The notes under the pieces: model-generated
Told to the model about the DNA's origin: nothing
What the model saw: only the letters and a program-made list of their open reading frames with translations
Databases searched by the model: none
In this document: positions 53,877 to 62,728 of the stretch, in pieces
Position numbering within the stretch: position 1 is the stretch's first letter
Layout: every line of letters starts with the position of its first letter
NCBI GenBank assembly: GCA_029777095.1
Contig: JAKOTS010000013.1
Location: 1-64,000, forward strand
Reading direction: 5' to 3'
From: Actinomycetes bacterium
GTDB lineage: Bacteria; Actinomycetota; Actinomycetes; Actinomycetales; Microbacteriaceae
DNA: 64,000 nt
Made by a program: the position numbers and the translations under genes

Positions 53877-54284
53877 GTGATCATCTTCATCTTCCGCGCC
53901 ATCATGTTTCTCGCATCAGCGGCGCTTGGCCTCCTCGCGGCCGCAGGACTCCTCGACGGCGTCACGATTGACTGGAGTCACTGGGAAGGCTTCGTGCTAT
54001 TTGTCGTCGTGTTCGCCGTGTTGCAGAGCGTGCTCGCACCTTGGATCGCGACCATGGCGCGGCGCTATGCGCCGGCCCTGCTCGGCGGGATTGGGATCTT
54101 CTCGACCCTCATCGCTTTGCTGGTCGCCGTCTTCGTGTCGCGCGGGGTTGAGATTCACGGCATTGGTACGTGGTTCCTTGCCACGTTCATCATCTGGCTC
54201 GTGACGGCGCTCGCGACTCTGCTGCTCCCGCTGCTTTTCCTCAAGAAGAAGGCGCAGGGCCGCGGGGCAGGACCGAGCAAGTAA
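53877..54284 (+). CDS. Small four-helix membrane protein (phage-holin-4-like superfamily)
   Basis: A 135-residue protein with four predicted membrane helices (IFRAIMFLASAALGLLAAAG, GFVLFVVVFAVLQSVLA, 'GGIGIFSTLIALLVAVFV', 'FIIWLVTALATLLLPLLF') and a Lys-rich tail. Resembles bacterial holin-superfamily IV-like chromosomal membrane proteins, which are not phage lysis proteins. Starts at GTG 53877. The role is unknown. Confidence 0.65.
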   Translation: MIIFIFRAIMFLASAALGLLAAAGLLDGVTIDWSHWEGFVLFVVVFAVLQSVLAPWIATMARRYAPALLGGIGIFSTLIALLVAVFVSRGVEIHGIGTWFLATFIIWLVTALATLLLPLLFLKKKAQGRGAGPSK

Positions 54285-54339
54285 CGGCCGAAGCCGCGCG
54301 CGCACCCGCACGTGTGCGTGCGCCCGCCCGCCGTGCATG

Positions 54340-54403
54340 TTGTTCCCCCGTCGGGTTTGGTCGTTTTTCGGGCGCTAGGCGACAATTTGCGACTGCTGAG
54401 CGG
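54340..54403 (+). repeat. Family B element, copy h
   Basis: A 64-bp element (TTGTTCCCCCGTCGGG ... TTTGCGACTGCTGAGCGG) between the convergent membrane-protein and cysE genes. Confidence 0.82.
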
Positions 54404-54504
54404 AAGACGCGGGCATCGTGTGCGTTCGCGTTCGCGTTCGCGTGCCGTGCCGTGCCGTGCGCCACGTGCCGCGCCGTGCGCCTCGCGGCGCCGCGCCGTG
54501 CCTG

Positions 54505-54568
54505 TTGTTCCCCCGTCGCGTTTGGTCGTTTTTTGGGCGCAGGGCGACAATTTGCGACTGCTGGGCGG
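54505..54568 (+). repeat. Family B element, copy i
   Basis: A 64-bp element about 80% identical to h (TTGTTCCCCCGTCGCG ... TTTGCGACTGCTGGGCGG). Between h and i lie short GTTCGC and GTGCC repeats; after i, GGCGG-type repeats run to 54675. No gene is seen in 54285-54684. Confidence 0.82.
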
Positions 54569-54684
54569 AAGAAGCGGCGGGGCGGGCGGGGCGGGGCGGA
54601 AGAGGCGGCGGGACGGGCGAGGCGAGGCGGAAGAAGAGGCGAGGTGAGGCGAAGTGAGGCGGGGCGGGACGGGCGCGCCCGACC

Positions 54685-55254
54685 CTAGATCGAGTACTCC
54701 GGCGACGACACGAGCGCGCGGATGTCGTCTGTGTGTGAGCGGCGGCGCAGCGTGGCCGGCACGCCGACGAGCACGGAGTGTGCCGGGGCATCCTTCGTCA
54801 CAACAGCGTTCGCGCCGATCGCGCTTCCGGCACCGATCGTGATGTTGCCGAGCACCTTTGCGCCGGCACCGACGACGACGCCGTCTTCGAGTGTGGGGTG
54901 GCGTCTGCCCGGGAGCAGCGACTGTCCGCCGAGCGTGACCCCGTGGTAGATCATCACGTCATTGCCGATCACGACGGTCTCGCCGATGACGATGCCCATG
55001 CCGTGATCGATGAAGCAACGCCGGCCGATGACTGCGCCGGGGTGAATCTCGACGCCGGTCAGCAGGCGCGTGGCCTGCGAGCCGAGCCGAGCCAGAAAAA
55101 AGGCGCGGCGGTTCCACAGCCGGTGGTTGACGCGGTGCGCCCAGACGGCGTGCACACCCGAATACAGCAGGGCGACCTCAAGGTTGTTGCGCGCCGCAGG
55201 ATCATGCCGCCGCGCGGCAGCAATGTCTTCGCGCATTCGCTTGAACAGGTTCAT
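54685..55254 (-). CDS. cysE: Serine O-acetyltransferase
   Basis: A 189-residue left-handed beta-helix enzyme making O-acetylserine for CysK. It has an N-terminal helical part ([19 protein letters not shown]), hexapeptide repeats ([19 protein letters not shown], '[18 protein letters not shown]') with the catalytic His in 'FIDHGMG', and a short tail lacking the classic -Ile-only end but finishing in ...EYSI, compatible with docking to CysK. ATG 55254 is the family start; upstream codons translate the 24-bp repeats and are rejected. Same strand as cysK. Confidence 0.94.
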   Translation of the reverse strand: MNLFKRMREDIAAARRHDPAARNNLEVALLYSGVHAVWAHRVNHRLWNRRAFFLARLGSQATRLLTGVEIHPGAVIGRRCFIDHGMGIVIGETVVIGNDVMIYHGVTLGGQSLLPGRRHPTLEDGVVVGAGAKVLGNITIGAGSAIGANAVVTKDAPAHSVLVGVPATLRRRSHTDDIRALVSSPEYSI

Positions 55255-55269
55255 TCCCACTCCACAAAG

Positions 55270-55341
55270 TTGGCCGGATGCGGTCGCATCAGGTCGGCAG
55301 GACGCAACAGCATCAGGTTGGCCGGACGCGGTCGCATCGGC
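55270..55341. repeat. 24-bp direct repeat between cysK and cysE
   Basis: Three contiguous units (55270-55293, 55294-55317, 55318-55341) of the form TTGGCCGGATGCGGTCGCATCAGG type, the middle one more divergent. They begin 15 bases upstream of the cysE start codon. Confidence 0.85.
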
Positions 55342-55396
55342 ATGTTGAGTCACGCACGAAAAGCAGGCGAATGGATGCCGCATCCCGCGCGTGAAG

Positions 55397-55432
55397 AAGG
55401 GTCGCGATGGCGCCAGCGCCACCGCGACCCTT
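55397..55432 (-). terminator. Hairpin terminator after cysK
   Basis: Arms AAGGGTCGCG (55397-55406) and CGCGACCCTT (55423-55432), continued inward by TGGCGC/GCGCCA, five bases from the cysK stop. Confidence 0.75.
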
Positions 55433-55437
55433 GGTGT

Positions 55438-56376
55438 TTAGCCTTCGCGCAGGTCTTCGAACAGCGCGGTCGAGAGGTAACGCTCGCCGGTGTCTGGGAC
55501 GATCGCGACAATGGTCTTGCCCGCGTTCTCGGGACGCTTTGCAAGTTCGAGAGCGGCCCACACGGCGGCGCCGCTGGAGATGCCAACGAGCAGGCCCTCG
55601 GTCGCGGCCAGTTCGCGAGCCACTCGCAACGAGTCGTCGAACGCGACGGTTACGACCTCGTCGATGATGCTGCGGTCAAGCACAGCCGGCACGAAGTTGG
55701 GGCCGATGCCCTGAATCTTGTGCGGACCTGCGTGGCCCTGGCTGAGCACGGGGGAGTCGATGGGCTCGACGGCAACAACCTGTACGCCGGGCACGCGGGC
55801 CTTCAACACCTGGCCGACGCCGGTGATGGTGCCTCCGGTGCCGACGCCGGCGACGAAGATGTCGACCTTGCCGTCGGTGTCGCGGATGATCTCTTCGGCT
55901 GTGGTCTTGCGGTGGATCTCGGGGTTCGCGTCGTTCTCGAACTGGCGAGCGAGAATCGCACCCGGGGTGTTTGCGATGATCTCGTCGGCGGCCTCGATGG
56001 CACCGGCCATGCCCTTCGCGGGCTCGGTGAGCACAATCTCGGCCCCAAATGCCTTGAGGAGCATGCGACGCTCGATCGACATCGACGACGGCATCGCCAG
56101 CACGACGCGGTAGCCGCGTGCGGCGCCAACCATCGCGAGCGCGATGCCGGTGTTTCCGCTGGTTGCTTCGACGATCGTGCCGCCTGGCGCGAGCGCCCCG
56201 GCAGCTTCGGCGGCGTCGATGATCGCGATACCGATGCGGTCCTTCACGCTCGATCCGGGGTTGAAGTATTCGAGCTTGGCAAGCACGGTCGCCTGCGCGT
56301 CACCAGTGACGCGGTTGAGGCGAACGAGGGGAGTGTTGCCGAACGTAGACGTGATGTCAGAGTGGATGCCTGCCAT
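55438..56376 (-). CDS. cysK: Cysteine synthase A (O-acetylserine sulfhydrylase)
   Basis: A 312-residue fold II PLP enzyme making cysteine from O-acetylserine and sulfide. PLP lysine K45 ([11 protein letters not shown]), substrate loop [11 protein letters not shown], phosphate loop [10 protein letters not shown], and '[13 protein letters not shown]' are all intact. GAAAGGTC precedes ATG 56376. It is upstream of cysE but separated by a terminator and 24-bp repeats, so cysE may have its own control. Confidence 0.96.
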   Translation of the reverse strand: MAGIHSDITSTFGNTPLVRLNRVTGDAQATVLAKLEYFNPGSSVKDRIGIAIIDAAEAAGALAPGGTIVEATSGNTGIALAMVGAARGYRVVLAMPSSMSIERRMLLKAFGAEIVLTEPAKGMAGAIEAADEIIANTPGAILARQFENDANPEIHRKTTAEEIIRDTDGKVDIFVAGVGTGGTITGVGQVLKARVPGVQVVAVEPIDSPVLSQGHAGPHKIQGIGPNFVPAVLDRSIIDEVVTVAFDDSLRVARELAATEGLLVGISSGAAVWAALELAKRPENAGKTIVAIVPDTGERYLSTALFEDLREG

Positions 56377-56535
56377 GGTCGACCTTTCAGTGCCGGGAGG
56401 GGGGAGGTGGGCACAGCCTACGTGAGGTGATTTGCGCCACTCCCATTGTGACAACCGCGGGATGCCCAGGATATTCCGACGACTTTTCGCACACGGAAAA
56501 TGCAGGGGGCGCCCGGGTAGGCTGGTCGCACACTT

Positions 56536-57426
56536 ATGTCAGATTTCACCGTGTTTCCGCCCGCCCCCGCGCCCGTCAGCGACGTGCTCGCGCACGTCAC
56601 CCATCGATTGGCCCAAACCGGGATTCTTGATGCCGACGTCGATGCCGAATGGCTTGTCGGCCATGTGCTCGAACTCGGGCGCGGTGCGGTGCAAGCGGCG
56701 GCGATTGTCGGCACCGCTCTCACAGACGCCCAGTTGGCCGCACTCGCCTCGCTCGTCGCGCGCCGTGCCGCGCGCGAACCGCTGCAGCACATCACAGGCC
56801 TCGCCGCGTTCCGGCGTCTGTCGCTCAACGTCGGCCCGGGCGTGTTCGTGCCGCGACCCGAAACCGAGGGTGTTGCACAGTTCGCGATTGATGCGCTGCG
56901 GGCTGAGGCATCCCCAGCCCCAATTGGTATTGATCTCGGCACCGGAAGTGGCGCGATCGCGCTTGCCATGGCGACCGAGGTGCCCAACGCCCGGATCTTC
57001 GCAGCGGAGAATTCACCCGAGGCGTTCCCGTGGACGCGCAGGAACTTCGACGAAGTCGGCGCCCCGAATGCCACGCTCGTGTTCGCCGACCTTGCCGTCG
57101 CTTTCTCGGAGCTGGATGGCACGGTCGACGTGTTGATCTCGAATCCGCCGTACGTGCCCGACGACGCGATTCCGCGCGACCCCGAGGTGCGCAACTACGA
57201 TCCGGCGGTGGCGCTTTATGGAGGCCCCGACGGTCTCGACGTCGTGCGCGTGCTGAGCGTGACGGCGCAGCGGCTCCTCCGACCCGGCGGGGTGTTGATC
57301 ATCGAACACGGTGAACTTCAGGGTCGTGCAATTCGCGAGCTGCTCACTGCCGACGGCTGGCGGGCCACAGCGACGCACCCCGACCTCACGATGCGCGACC
57401 GCGCGACCACCGCCCTGCGCCCCTAA
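56536..57426 (+). CDS. prmC: Release-factor glutamine methyltransferase
   Basis: A 296-residue SAM enzyme that methylates the GGQ glutamine of RF1 and RF2. The N-terminal helical domain is followed by [16 protein letters not shown] (motif I) and the catalytic '[11 protein letters not shown]'. ATG 56536 follows a short gap from the divergent cysK. It begins the prmC-tsaC-wecA-atp run found in mycobacteria. Confidence 0.95.
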   Translation: MSDFTVFPPAPAPVSDVLAHVTHRLAQTGILDADVDAEWLVGHVLELGRGAVQAAAIVGTALTDAQLAALASLVARRAAREPLQHITGLAAFRRLSLNVGPGVFVPRPETEGVAQFAIDALRAEASPAPIGIDLGTGSGAIALAMATEVPNARIFAAENSPEAFPWTRRNFDEVGAPNATLVFADLAVAFSELDGTVDVLISNPPYVPDDAIPRDPEVRNYDPAVALYGGPDGLDVVRVLSVTAQRLLRPGGVLIIEHGELQGRAIRELLTADGWRATATHPDLTMRDRATTALRP

Positions 57427-57466
57427 ATCAGGTATTCCCGCGCTCCGACGTATCATTGAGTCCGTT

Positions 57467-58252
57467 ATGACCCCCATCTTTCACTGCCGCGACGAGGCAC
57501 AGCTGCTCAGTGGCATGCGGCAAGCACGCCAGACGATCGGTCGCGGTGCGCTGGTCGTGCTCCCCACCGACACCGTCTACGGCATCGCCGCCGATGCGTT
57601 TAGTCCACGCGCGGTCGCAAAGCTGCTCGAAGCAAAGGGACGAACACGCCAGGCGCCCCCTCCCGTGCTCATCGCGAGCGTCAACACGCTCCGCGCGCTC
57701 GTGCAGGAGGTGCCCGAGATGGTGGAGGCGCTCGCCGAAAAGTTCTGGCCAGGTGCCCTGACAATCGTGCTTCCCGCGCAGCAGAGTCTCGTGTGGGATC
57801 TCGGCGAGACGCATGGCACGGTGGCGGTGCGGATGCCCGCGAACCGCTATGCGCTCGAACTTTTGCAAGAGACGGGGCCGTTGGCCGTCTCCAGCGCAAA
57901 CCTCACCGGCCAGCCCGCCGCGGTCACCGTCGAGCAGGCGCACGACATGCTTGGCGAGCGCGTCGCCGTCTACCTCGATGACGGGCCGTCGGTAATGGGT
58001 CTCGCGTCAACCATCATCGATGCCACCGGTCTCGTCGGTCCCGAGGACGAACGCCGCCCAGTGCGTGTGCTTCGTGACGGCGCGATCTCACGCGCCGAAC
58101 TGCGCACCGTGCTTGGCGACCTGCTCGAGCGCGAGCCCGACACCGCGCCGAAACCCGCACCCGCGCCCGCACCGAACCCCGAAACCAACACCGGCACCGG
58201 CACCGAAACCAACCCCGAAACCAACCCCCACCCCGAAGACCCCGAGGCGTGA
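57467..58252 (+). CDS. tsaC: Threonylcarbamoyl-AMP synthase (Sua5/YrdC family)
   Basis: A 261-residue enzyme making threonylcarbamoyl-AMP for t6A37 of tRNA. 'GALVVLPTDTVYGIAADAF', 'KGRTRQAPPPVLIAS', 'LAVSSANLTGQPA' and 'STIIDATG' are the YrdC signatures. Beyond about residue 225 there is a Pro/Thr/Glu-rich tail (PKPAPAPAPNPETNTGTG) in place of a Sua5 C-terminal domain. ATG 57467 is the family start. Confidence 0.93.
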   Translation: MTPIFHCRDEAQLLSGMRQARQTIGRGALVVLPTDTVYGIAADAFSPRAVAKLLEAKGRTRQAPPPVLIASVNTLRALVQEVPEMVEALAEKFWPGALTIVLPAQQSLVWDLGETHGTVAVRMPANRYALELLQETGPLAVSSANLTGQPAAVTVEQAHDMLGERVAVYLDDGPSVMGLASTIIDATGLVGPEDERRPVRVLRDGAISRAELRTVLGDLLEREPDTAPKPAPAPAPNPETNTGTGTETNPETNPHPEDPEA

Positions 58253-58268
58253 TCGTGCAGGGGGCGCC

Positions 58269-59498
58269 GTGACTCAGTACGTCTTCATCATCATCTTCAC
58301 GGCATTCGTCACACTCGCCTTGAGCTGGGGTGTCTGGCAGCTGAGCCTCAAGTTCAAGCTGTACCCCGGCATCCGCGAGCGCGATGTGCACAAGACGCCC
58401 ACGCCGCGGCTGGGCGGCATCGCAATGTTTCTCGGCGTCGTCGCGGCGTTCGGCGTCTCGGCGGCAAACCCATTCTTTGAGATCGTCTGGGCCGACTCGG
58501 GCCCGGTGCTCGCAATTCTCGGCGCGACGCTGATTATTGTCGTCGTCGGCGTTGTCGACGATCTCTGGGACCTCGACTGGACGATCAAGCTCGGCATGCA
58601 GTTTCTCGCAGCCGGCATCATCGCGCTTTTCGGGGTGCAGATCTTCTCCCTGCCAATCGGCGGGCTCACAATCGGGTCGTCGTGGGCGAGCATCACCCTG
58701 ACGATTTTTGCGATCGTCCTCGTCATGAACGCCGTGAACTTCATCGACGGGCTCGATGGCCTCGTCGCGGGCGTCTGCCTGATCGCCAACGGCGTCTTCT
58801 TTGTCTACTCATACCTCCTCGTGCGTGAGACGGGCTCCAGTACCTTCTTCAACCTCGCGTCCCTCCTCGCGGCTGTGCTGATCGGAGTGTGCCTCGGATT
58901 CCTCCCGATGAACTGGAACCCCGCAAAGCTCTTCATGGGCGACGCCGGTGCACTCATGCTCGGTCTCCTGATGGCAACGTCTGCCATCGCGGTCACTGGC
59001 CAGCTCGACCCGGCGATCCTTGATCCCGATGTGCTCGGGCGCTCACAGCTGCTCGGCGCGTTCATCCCGATCCTTTTGCCGGTCGCGGTGGTGCTGCTCC
59101 CGCTGCTCGACTTTGGACTTGCGGTCCTGCGCCGCATGGCCGCCGGAAAGTCGCCGTTCTCGCCCGACCGCAAACATCTTCATCACCGCATGCTTGACCT
59201 CGGACACTCAAGCCGCAGCGCCGTGCTGATCTTCTACGCGTGGACGGCCATCGTCGCCTTCGCCGTCCTCCTCATGTTTATGCCCGCACCCGAGTGGCTG
59301 GCCTGGGTGCGCCCGAGCTACCTCATCGGCATCGTCTATGGCGTGATCGGCATCGCCGCGTGCTTGGTACTCACGGTGACGCCGCCAACAAGATCAAGAC
59401 CTGTGGATGCCGCAGCCCCCGCCAGCAGCGATGAAGAAGCTGCGGCATCCGAACCACCCACACTGCCCAGCACCGCCCCCGCCAAGGAGTCCTCATGA
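58269..59498 (+). CDS. wecA: Undecaprenyl-phosphate sugar-1-phosphate transferase, WecA/Rfe type
   Basis: A 409-residue polyprenyl-phosphate transferase with about eleven membrane helices. Asp motifs VVGVVDDLWDLDW and NAVNFIDGLDGLVAG bind Mg, and HLHHRMLDLGHS is the family's HxHHR loop. In mycobacteria the counterpart (Rv1302) transfers GlcNAc-1-P to decaprenyl phosphate to start arabinogalactan linker synthesis; here the sugar and polymer are inferred. GTG 58269 starts at MTQYVFIII. Its stop overlaps the next gene by ATGA. Confidence 0.92.
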   Translation: MTQYVFIIIFTAFVTLALSWGVWQLSLKFKLYPGIRERDVHKTPTPRLGGIAMFLGVVAAFGVSAANPFFEIVWADSGPVLAILGATLIIVVVGVVDDLWDLDWTIKLGMQFLAAGIIALFGVQIFSLPIGGLTIGSSWASITLTIFAIVLVMNAVNFIDGLDGLVAGVCLIANGVFFVYSYLLVRETGSSTFFNLASLLAAVLIGVCLGFLPMNWNPAKLFMGDAGALMLGLLMATSAIAVTGQLDPAILDPDVLGRSQLLGAFIPILLPVAVVLLPLLDFGLAVLRRMAAGKSPFSPDRKHLHHRMLDLGHSSRSAVLIFYAWTAIVAFAVLLMFMPAPEWLAWVRPSYLIGIVYGVIGIAACLVLTVTPPTRSRPVDAAAPASSDEEAAASEPPTLPSTAPAKESS

Positions 59499-60034
59499 CG
59501 ACCGGTTCATCGAACCCACAGCCCCGCCAGAGCCCAGTTGAGGTGTCGAGCAGCCCGATCCTTCGTGCAGTACTCAAGTGGGGCGGCATCGTCATGGGTG
59601 CACTCGCCGTGCTTGGTGCGGTGATCGGATACCTCGTCGACGGCCCGAACGGACTGTGGAGCGCACTCGTGGGCATTGTGCTTGGGGGAGTGTTCCTTGG
59701 CATCACCGCCGGCAGCATCCTGATTGCCAACCGCTGGTTCGGCACCGACCTCTATGTGCCCATCTTCTTCGCCATCGTGCTGGGTGGATGGATCATCAAG
59801 TTCGTCATCTTCCTCGTGGTGATCCTCGTCTTGAAGGAACAGCCATGGGTGAATCCGGTCATCATGTTCCTGGCCATCGTGTTCGGTGTGCTGGGCTCTC
59901 TCGTGGTCGATGCGCTCGTCTTGTTGCGCATGCGTTTGCCATATGTCAGCGATGTGAAGCTTCCTGGCGACGATGATGACGAAGAAGAAATCGCAGATGA
60001 AGAGGCCGAATCTTCAAAGCGGAATGACACATAA
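59495..60034 (+). CDS. AtpI-like membrane protein of the ATP synthase locus
   Basis: A 179-residue protein with four membrane helices between about residues 25 and 140 (VLKWGGIVMGALAVLGAVIGYL, 'IFFAIVLGGWIIKFVIFLVVILVL') and an acidic tail (DDDDEEEIADEEAE). It occupies the position of Rv1303/AtpI, thought to help c-ring assembly or ion uptake for the synthase. Starts at ATG 59495 overlapping wecA. Confidence 0.82.
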   Translation: MTTGSSNPQPRQSPVEVSSSPILRAVLKWGGIVMGALAVLGAVIGYLVDGPNGLWSALVGIVLGGVFLGITAGSILIANRWFGTDLYVPIFFAIVLGGWIIKFVIFLVVILVLKEQPWVNPVIMFLAIVFGVLGSLVVDALVLLRMRLPYVSDVKLPGDDDDEEEIADEEAESSKRNDT

Positions 60035-60045
60035 GCCCCGAGTGG

Positions 60046-60075
60046 TTCATCTGACTCCCAGAACCTTGGTAGTGT
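60046..60075 (+). promoter_or_regulatory. Possible atp operon promoter
   Basis: TTCATC (60046-60051) and TAGTGT (60070-60075), 18 bases apart, in the 145-base gap before atpB. A weak match, but the gap is the natural place for the main atp promoter. Confidence 0.35.
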
Positions 60076-60179
60076 GGACGACGTCCCCCGAAGCAGTGCA
60101 CAGTGTGCCGGTTTCGGGCTGATATCACCCATCCATCGTCGCCCCGATCTTGATCGGTGCCCCGAAGCTGGAGACAGCA

Positions 60180-60989
60180 CTGTTTACTCAAGCCGTGAAC
60201 CTGATCGCCAACGCCGCGACGGATGACCCCACATTCCACGGACCGTCTATTGACGAGTTCTTCCCCGGAGCGGTCTTCCAAATCGGTGACTTGGTCATCA
60301 ACCGCATCCACATCATCCAATTCATCGCCACACTGGCGATCGTCCTGATCTTCTGGCTGGGCACTCGACGAATGAAAGTCGTGCCTGGTCGTTTCCAGGG
60401 GCTCGTCGAGATGGGACTCGATTTCGTTCGAGTCAATGTCGCCGAAGATCTGCTTGGCAAGAAAGACGGCAAGCGGTTCCTTCCGCTGCTGACAACCATC
60501 TTCTTCATGACCTTGTTCATGAACCTCACGGGCATCATCCCGTTCATGAACATTGCTGGTACAGCGATCATCGCCGTGCCGCTGTTGCTCGCGGTGATCT
60601 CGTACGTGACGTTCATCTACGCAGGTTTCAAGAAGAGCCCGAAGAACTTCATGAAGAACTCGCTGTTCCCGGCGGGCGTGCCGTGGCCGATCTACATCAT
60701 CGTCACGCCGATCGAGTTCATCTCGACCTTCATTATTCGCCCGGTGACGCTGACGCTCCGACTCCTCATGAACATGATGGTCGGCCACCTGCTACTGGTG
60801 CTCTTCTTCGCCGCAACGCAGTTCTTCGTCTTCGGCCTCGGTGGCTGGTGGTCGGCGCTCGGCGTCGGAACGCTTGCCTTCGGTTTCGCTTTTACACTGT
60901 TCGAAATCCTGGTTGCAGTTCTCCAGGCCTATGTTTTCGCACTCCTCACCGCGGTCTACATTCAGCTCGCGGTCGCTGAAGAGCACTAA
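60180..60989 (+). CDS. atpB: ATP synthase F0 subunit a
   Basis: About 270 residues. FHGPSIDEFFPG near the start is typical of actinobacterial subunit a. The essential Arg lies in 'TLRLLMNMMVGH', and the last helices (FEILVAVLQAYVFALLTAVYIQLA) complete the proton path with the c ring. The start is uncertain: GGAG (60169-60172) is ideally spaced for the CTG at 60180, giving MFTQAVNLIAN. TTG 60150 lacks a ribosome site and GTG 60195 is too far. Confidence 0.92.
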   Translation: MFTQAVNLIANAATDDPTFHGPSIDEFFPGAVFQIGDLVINRIHIIQFIATLAIVLIFWLGTRRMKVVPGRFQGLVEMGLDFVRVNVAEDLLGKKDGKRFLPLLTTIFFMTLFMNLTGIIPFMNIAGTAIIAVPLLLAVISYVTFIYAGFKKSPKNFMKNSLFPAGVPWPIYIIVTPIEFISTFIIRPVTLTLRLLMNMMVGHLLLVLFFAATQFFVFGLGGWWSALGVGTLAFGFAFTLFEILVAVLQAYVFALLTAVYIQLAVAEEH

Positions 60990-61277
<288 letters not shown>

Positions 61278-61307
61278 CCGCCGCTTCCCAACACGTTAGG
61301 AGACAGG

Positions 61308-61862
61308 ATGCTCAGCGCTCTTGTCACGTTCGCAGCCGCGGAGGGTGAAGCTCGGAACCCACTCATCCCAGAGTGGTACGACATCATCTGGTCGGCGGTC
61401 TGCTTCGTCATCATCCTCGTTGTGTTCTGGAAGGTGGCGCTGCCCGCAATGCAGAAGCTCCTCGATGAGCGCTCGAAGGCGATTGAGGGCAACATTGCCA
61501 AGGCCGACGAGGCGCAGAAGCGCGCCGAAGCTGCGCTCGAGGAATACACTGCGCAGCTCGCCGAGGCGCGCAAGGAAGCCGGAACGATCCGCGAGGCCGC
61601 CCGTGAGGACGGCAAGAAGATCGTTGCAGAGGCGAAGGAGTCCGCGACCAGCGAGGCTTCCCGCATCACGGCGACCGCGCACACGCAGATTGAAGCAGAG
61701 CGCCAGTCGGCCTTTGTCTCGCTGCGTGGCGAGGTGGGCACGCTTGCGCTCGATCTCGCGGGTGGTGTCATCGGCGAATCACTCGCAGACGACGCAAAGG
61801 CCGCCAGTGTTGTCGACCGCTTCCTTGCAGAACTTGAGGCATCGGAGAAGGCAGCCAAGTAA
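61308..61862 (+). CDS. atpF: ATP synthase F0 subunit b
   Basis: A 184-residue stator protein: one N-terminal membrane helix (IIWSAVCFVIILVVFWKVAL), then a long charged helix (IAKADEAQKRAEAALEEYTA). AGGAGACAGG precedes ATG 61308. The atpH start shares its stop (TAATG). Confidence 0.95.
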   Translation: MLSALVTFAAAEGEARNPLIPEWYDIIWSAVCFVIILVVFWKVALPAMQKLLDERSKAIEGNIAKADEAQKRAEAALEEYTAQLAEARKEAGTIREAAREDGKKIVAEAKESATSEASRITATAHTQIEAERQSAFVSLRGEVGTLALDLAGGVIGESLADDAKAASVVDRFLAELEASEKAAK

Positions 61863-62662
61863 TGGGTAGCGCAACTACGCAGGCTCTCGCGGCCAGTACT
61901 CAGGCACTGGCCGCGGTAACCGCATCTGTCGACATCGATACCGCGCGCGAGCTTTTCGCCGCGGGCGATGCGATCGGCAATTCGCGTCAGTTGGCAGCTG
62001 TGCTGGCCGACCCGGCGGTGGAGGCTTCAGCGAAGTCGAAGCTCGTCGGTTCGGCATTTGGCACCTCTGTCAGCGCAACCACGCTCGGGCTGCTCACCAC
62101 GGTGGCAGCACAGCGCTGGTCGAGCCCCAGCGATCTGCTCGCAGGGATCGAAGAGCTCGGATTGCGCGCGGCAAGTTTGTCATCGCTTCGCAGCGGCGCA
62201 GACGTCGAAGGCGAGTTGTTCCAGTTCGCCCGCACCGTCACTGACAACCCGGAGCTCGAGCTCACGCTCGGCGCCCGGATTGGCAGCAATGCGGCGAAGG
62301 GCAAACTGATCGACACCCTGCTCGGTGGGCGCGCAAGCGTAGAGACGACTCTGATCATCTCTTCGCTCGTTCAGCAGCCGCGCGGTCGTCGCGTGCACCA
62401 GCTCCTCGCTGATGCGTCGCGCATCGTCGCAGATCAGCGCGGTCAGATTGTGGCCATGATCACAACTGCCGCACCGATTTCGGCCGCACAACAGGAGCGC
62501 TTGATCGCACTCCTGTCCGCACGATACGGACGGCCCGTCGCGGTCAACACCGTGATCGACCCCGCCGTCGTCGGGGGACTGCGTGTGCAGATCGGCGACG
62601 ACGTTATCGACGCGAGTGTTGCGTCGCGACTCAATGACCTCCGCCTGCGACTCGCTGGCTAA
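61862..62662 (+). CDS. atpH: ATP synthase F1 subunit delta
   Basis: A 266-residue peripheral stalk subunit with the N-terminal helical bundle and the C-terminal signature 'TTAAPISAAQQERLIALLSARYG' and 'VIDPAVVGGLRVQIGDDVID'. Length is typical of actinobacterial stand-alone delta, not the b-delta fusion of mycobacteria. ATG 61862 shares a base with the atpF stop. Confidence 0.95.
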   Translation: MGSATTQALAASTQALAAVTASVDIDTARELFAAGDAIGNSRQLAAVLADPAVEASAKSKLVGSAFGTSVSATTLGLLTTVAAQRWSSPSDLLAGIEELGLRAASLSSLRSGADVEGELFQFARTVTDNPELELTLGARIGSNAAKGKLIDTLLGGRASVETTLIISSLVQQPRGRRVHQLLADASRIVADQRGQIVAMITTAAPISAAQQERLIALLSARYGRPVAVNTVIDPAVVGGLRVQIGDDVIDASVASRLNDLRLRLAG

Positions 62663-62672
62663 CAAGATGCAC

Positions 62673-62710
62673 GCCCCATGGGGCGCAAAGCGCAGAACCC
62701 GAGTGGTTCT
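62673..62710 (+). promoter_or_regulatory. Two small hairpins between atpH and atpA
   Basis: The perfect palindrome GCCCCATGGGGC (62673-62684) and AGAACC-CGAGT-GGTTCT (62694-62710) lie in the 66-base gap. They are possible mRNA processing or stability elements. Confidence 0.45.
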
Positions 62711-62728
62711 TCAATCAGAAGGAAGATG

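Noticed and set aside
53877..54284. Prophage remnant suggested by the holin-like protein
   Set aside because: No endolysin, portal, integrase or other phage gene is nearby, and similar small membrane proteins are ordinary chromosomal genes.
33663..54568. CRISPR array reading of the family B repeats
   Set aside because: Copies are dispersed over 20 kb, vary in sequence and orientation, lack regular unique spacers, and no cas gene is present.
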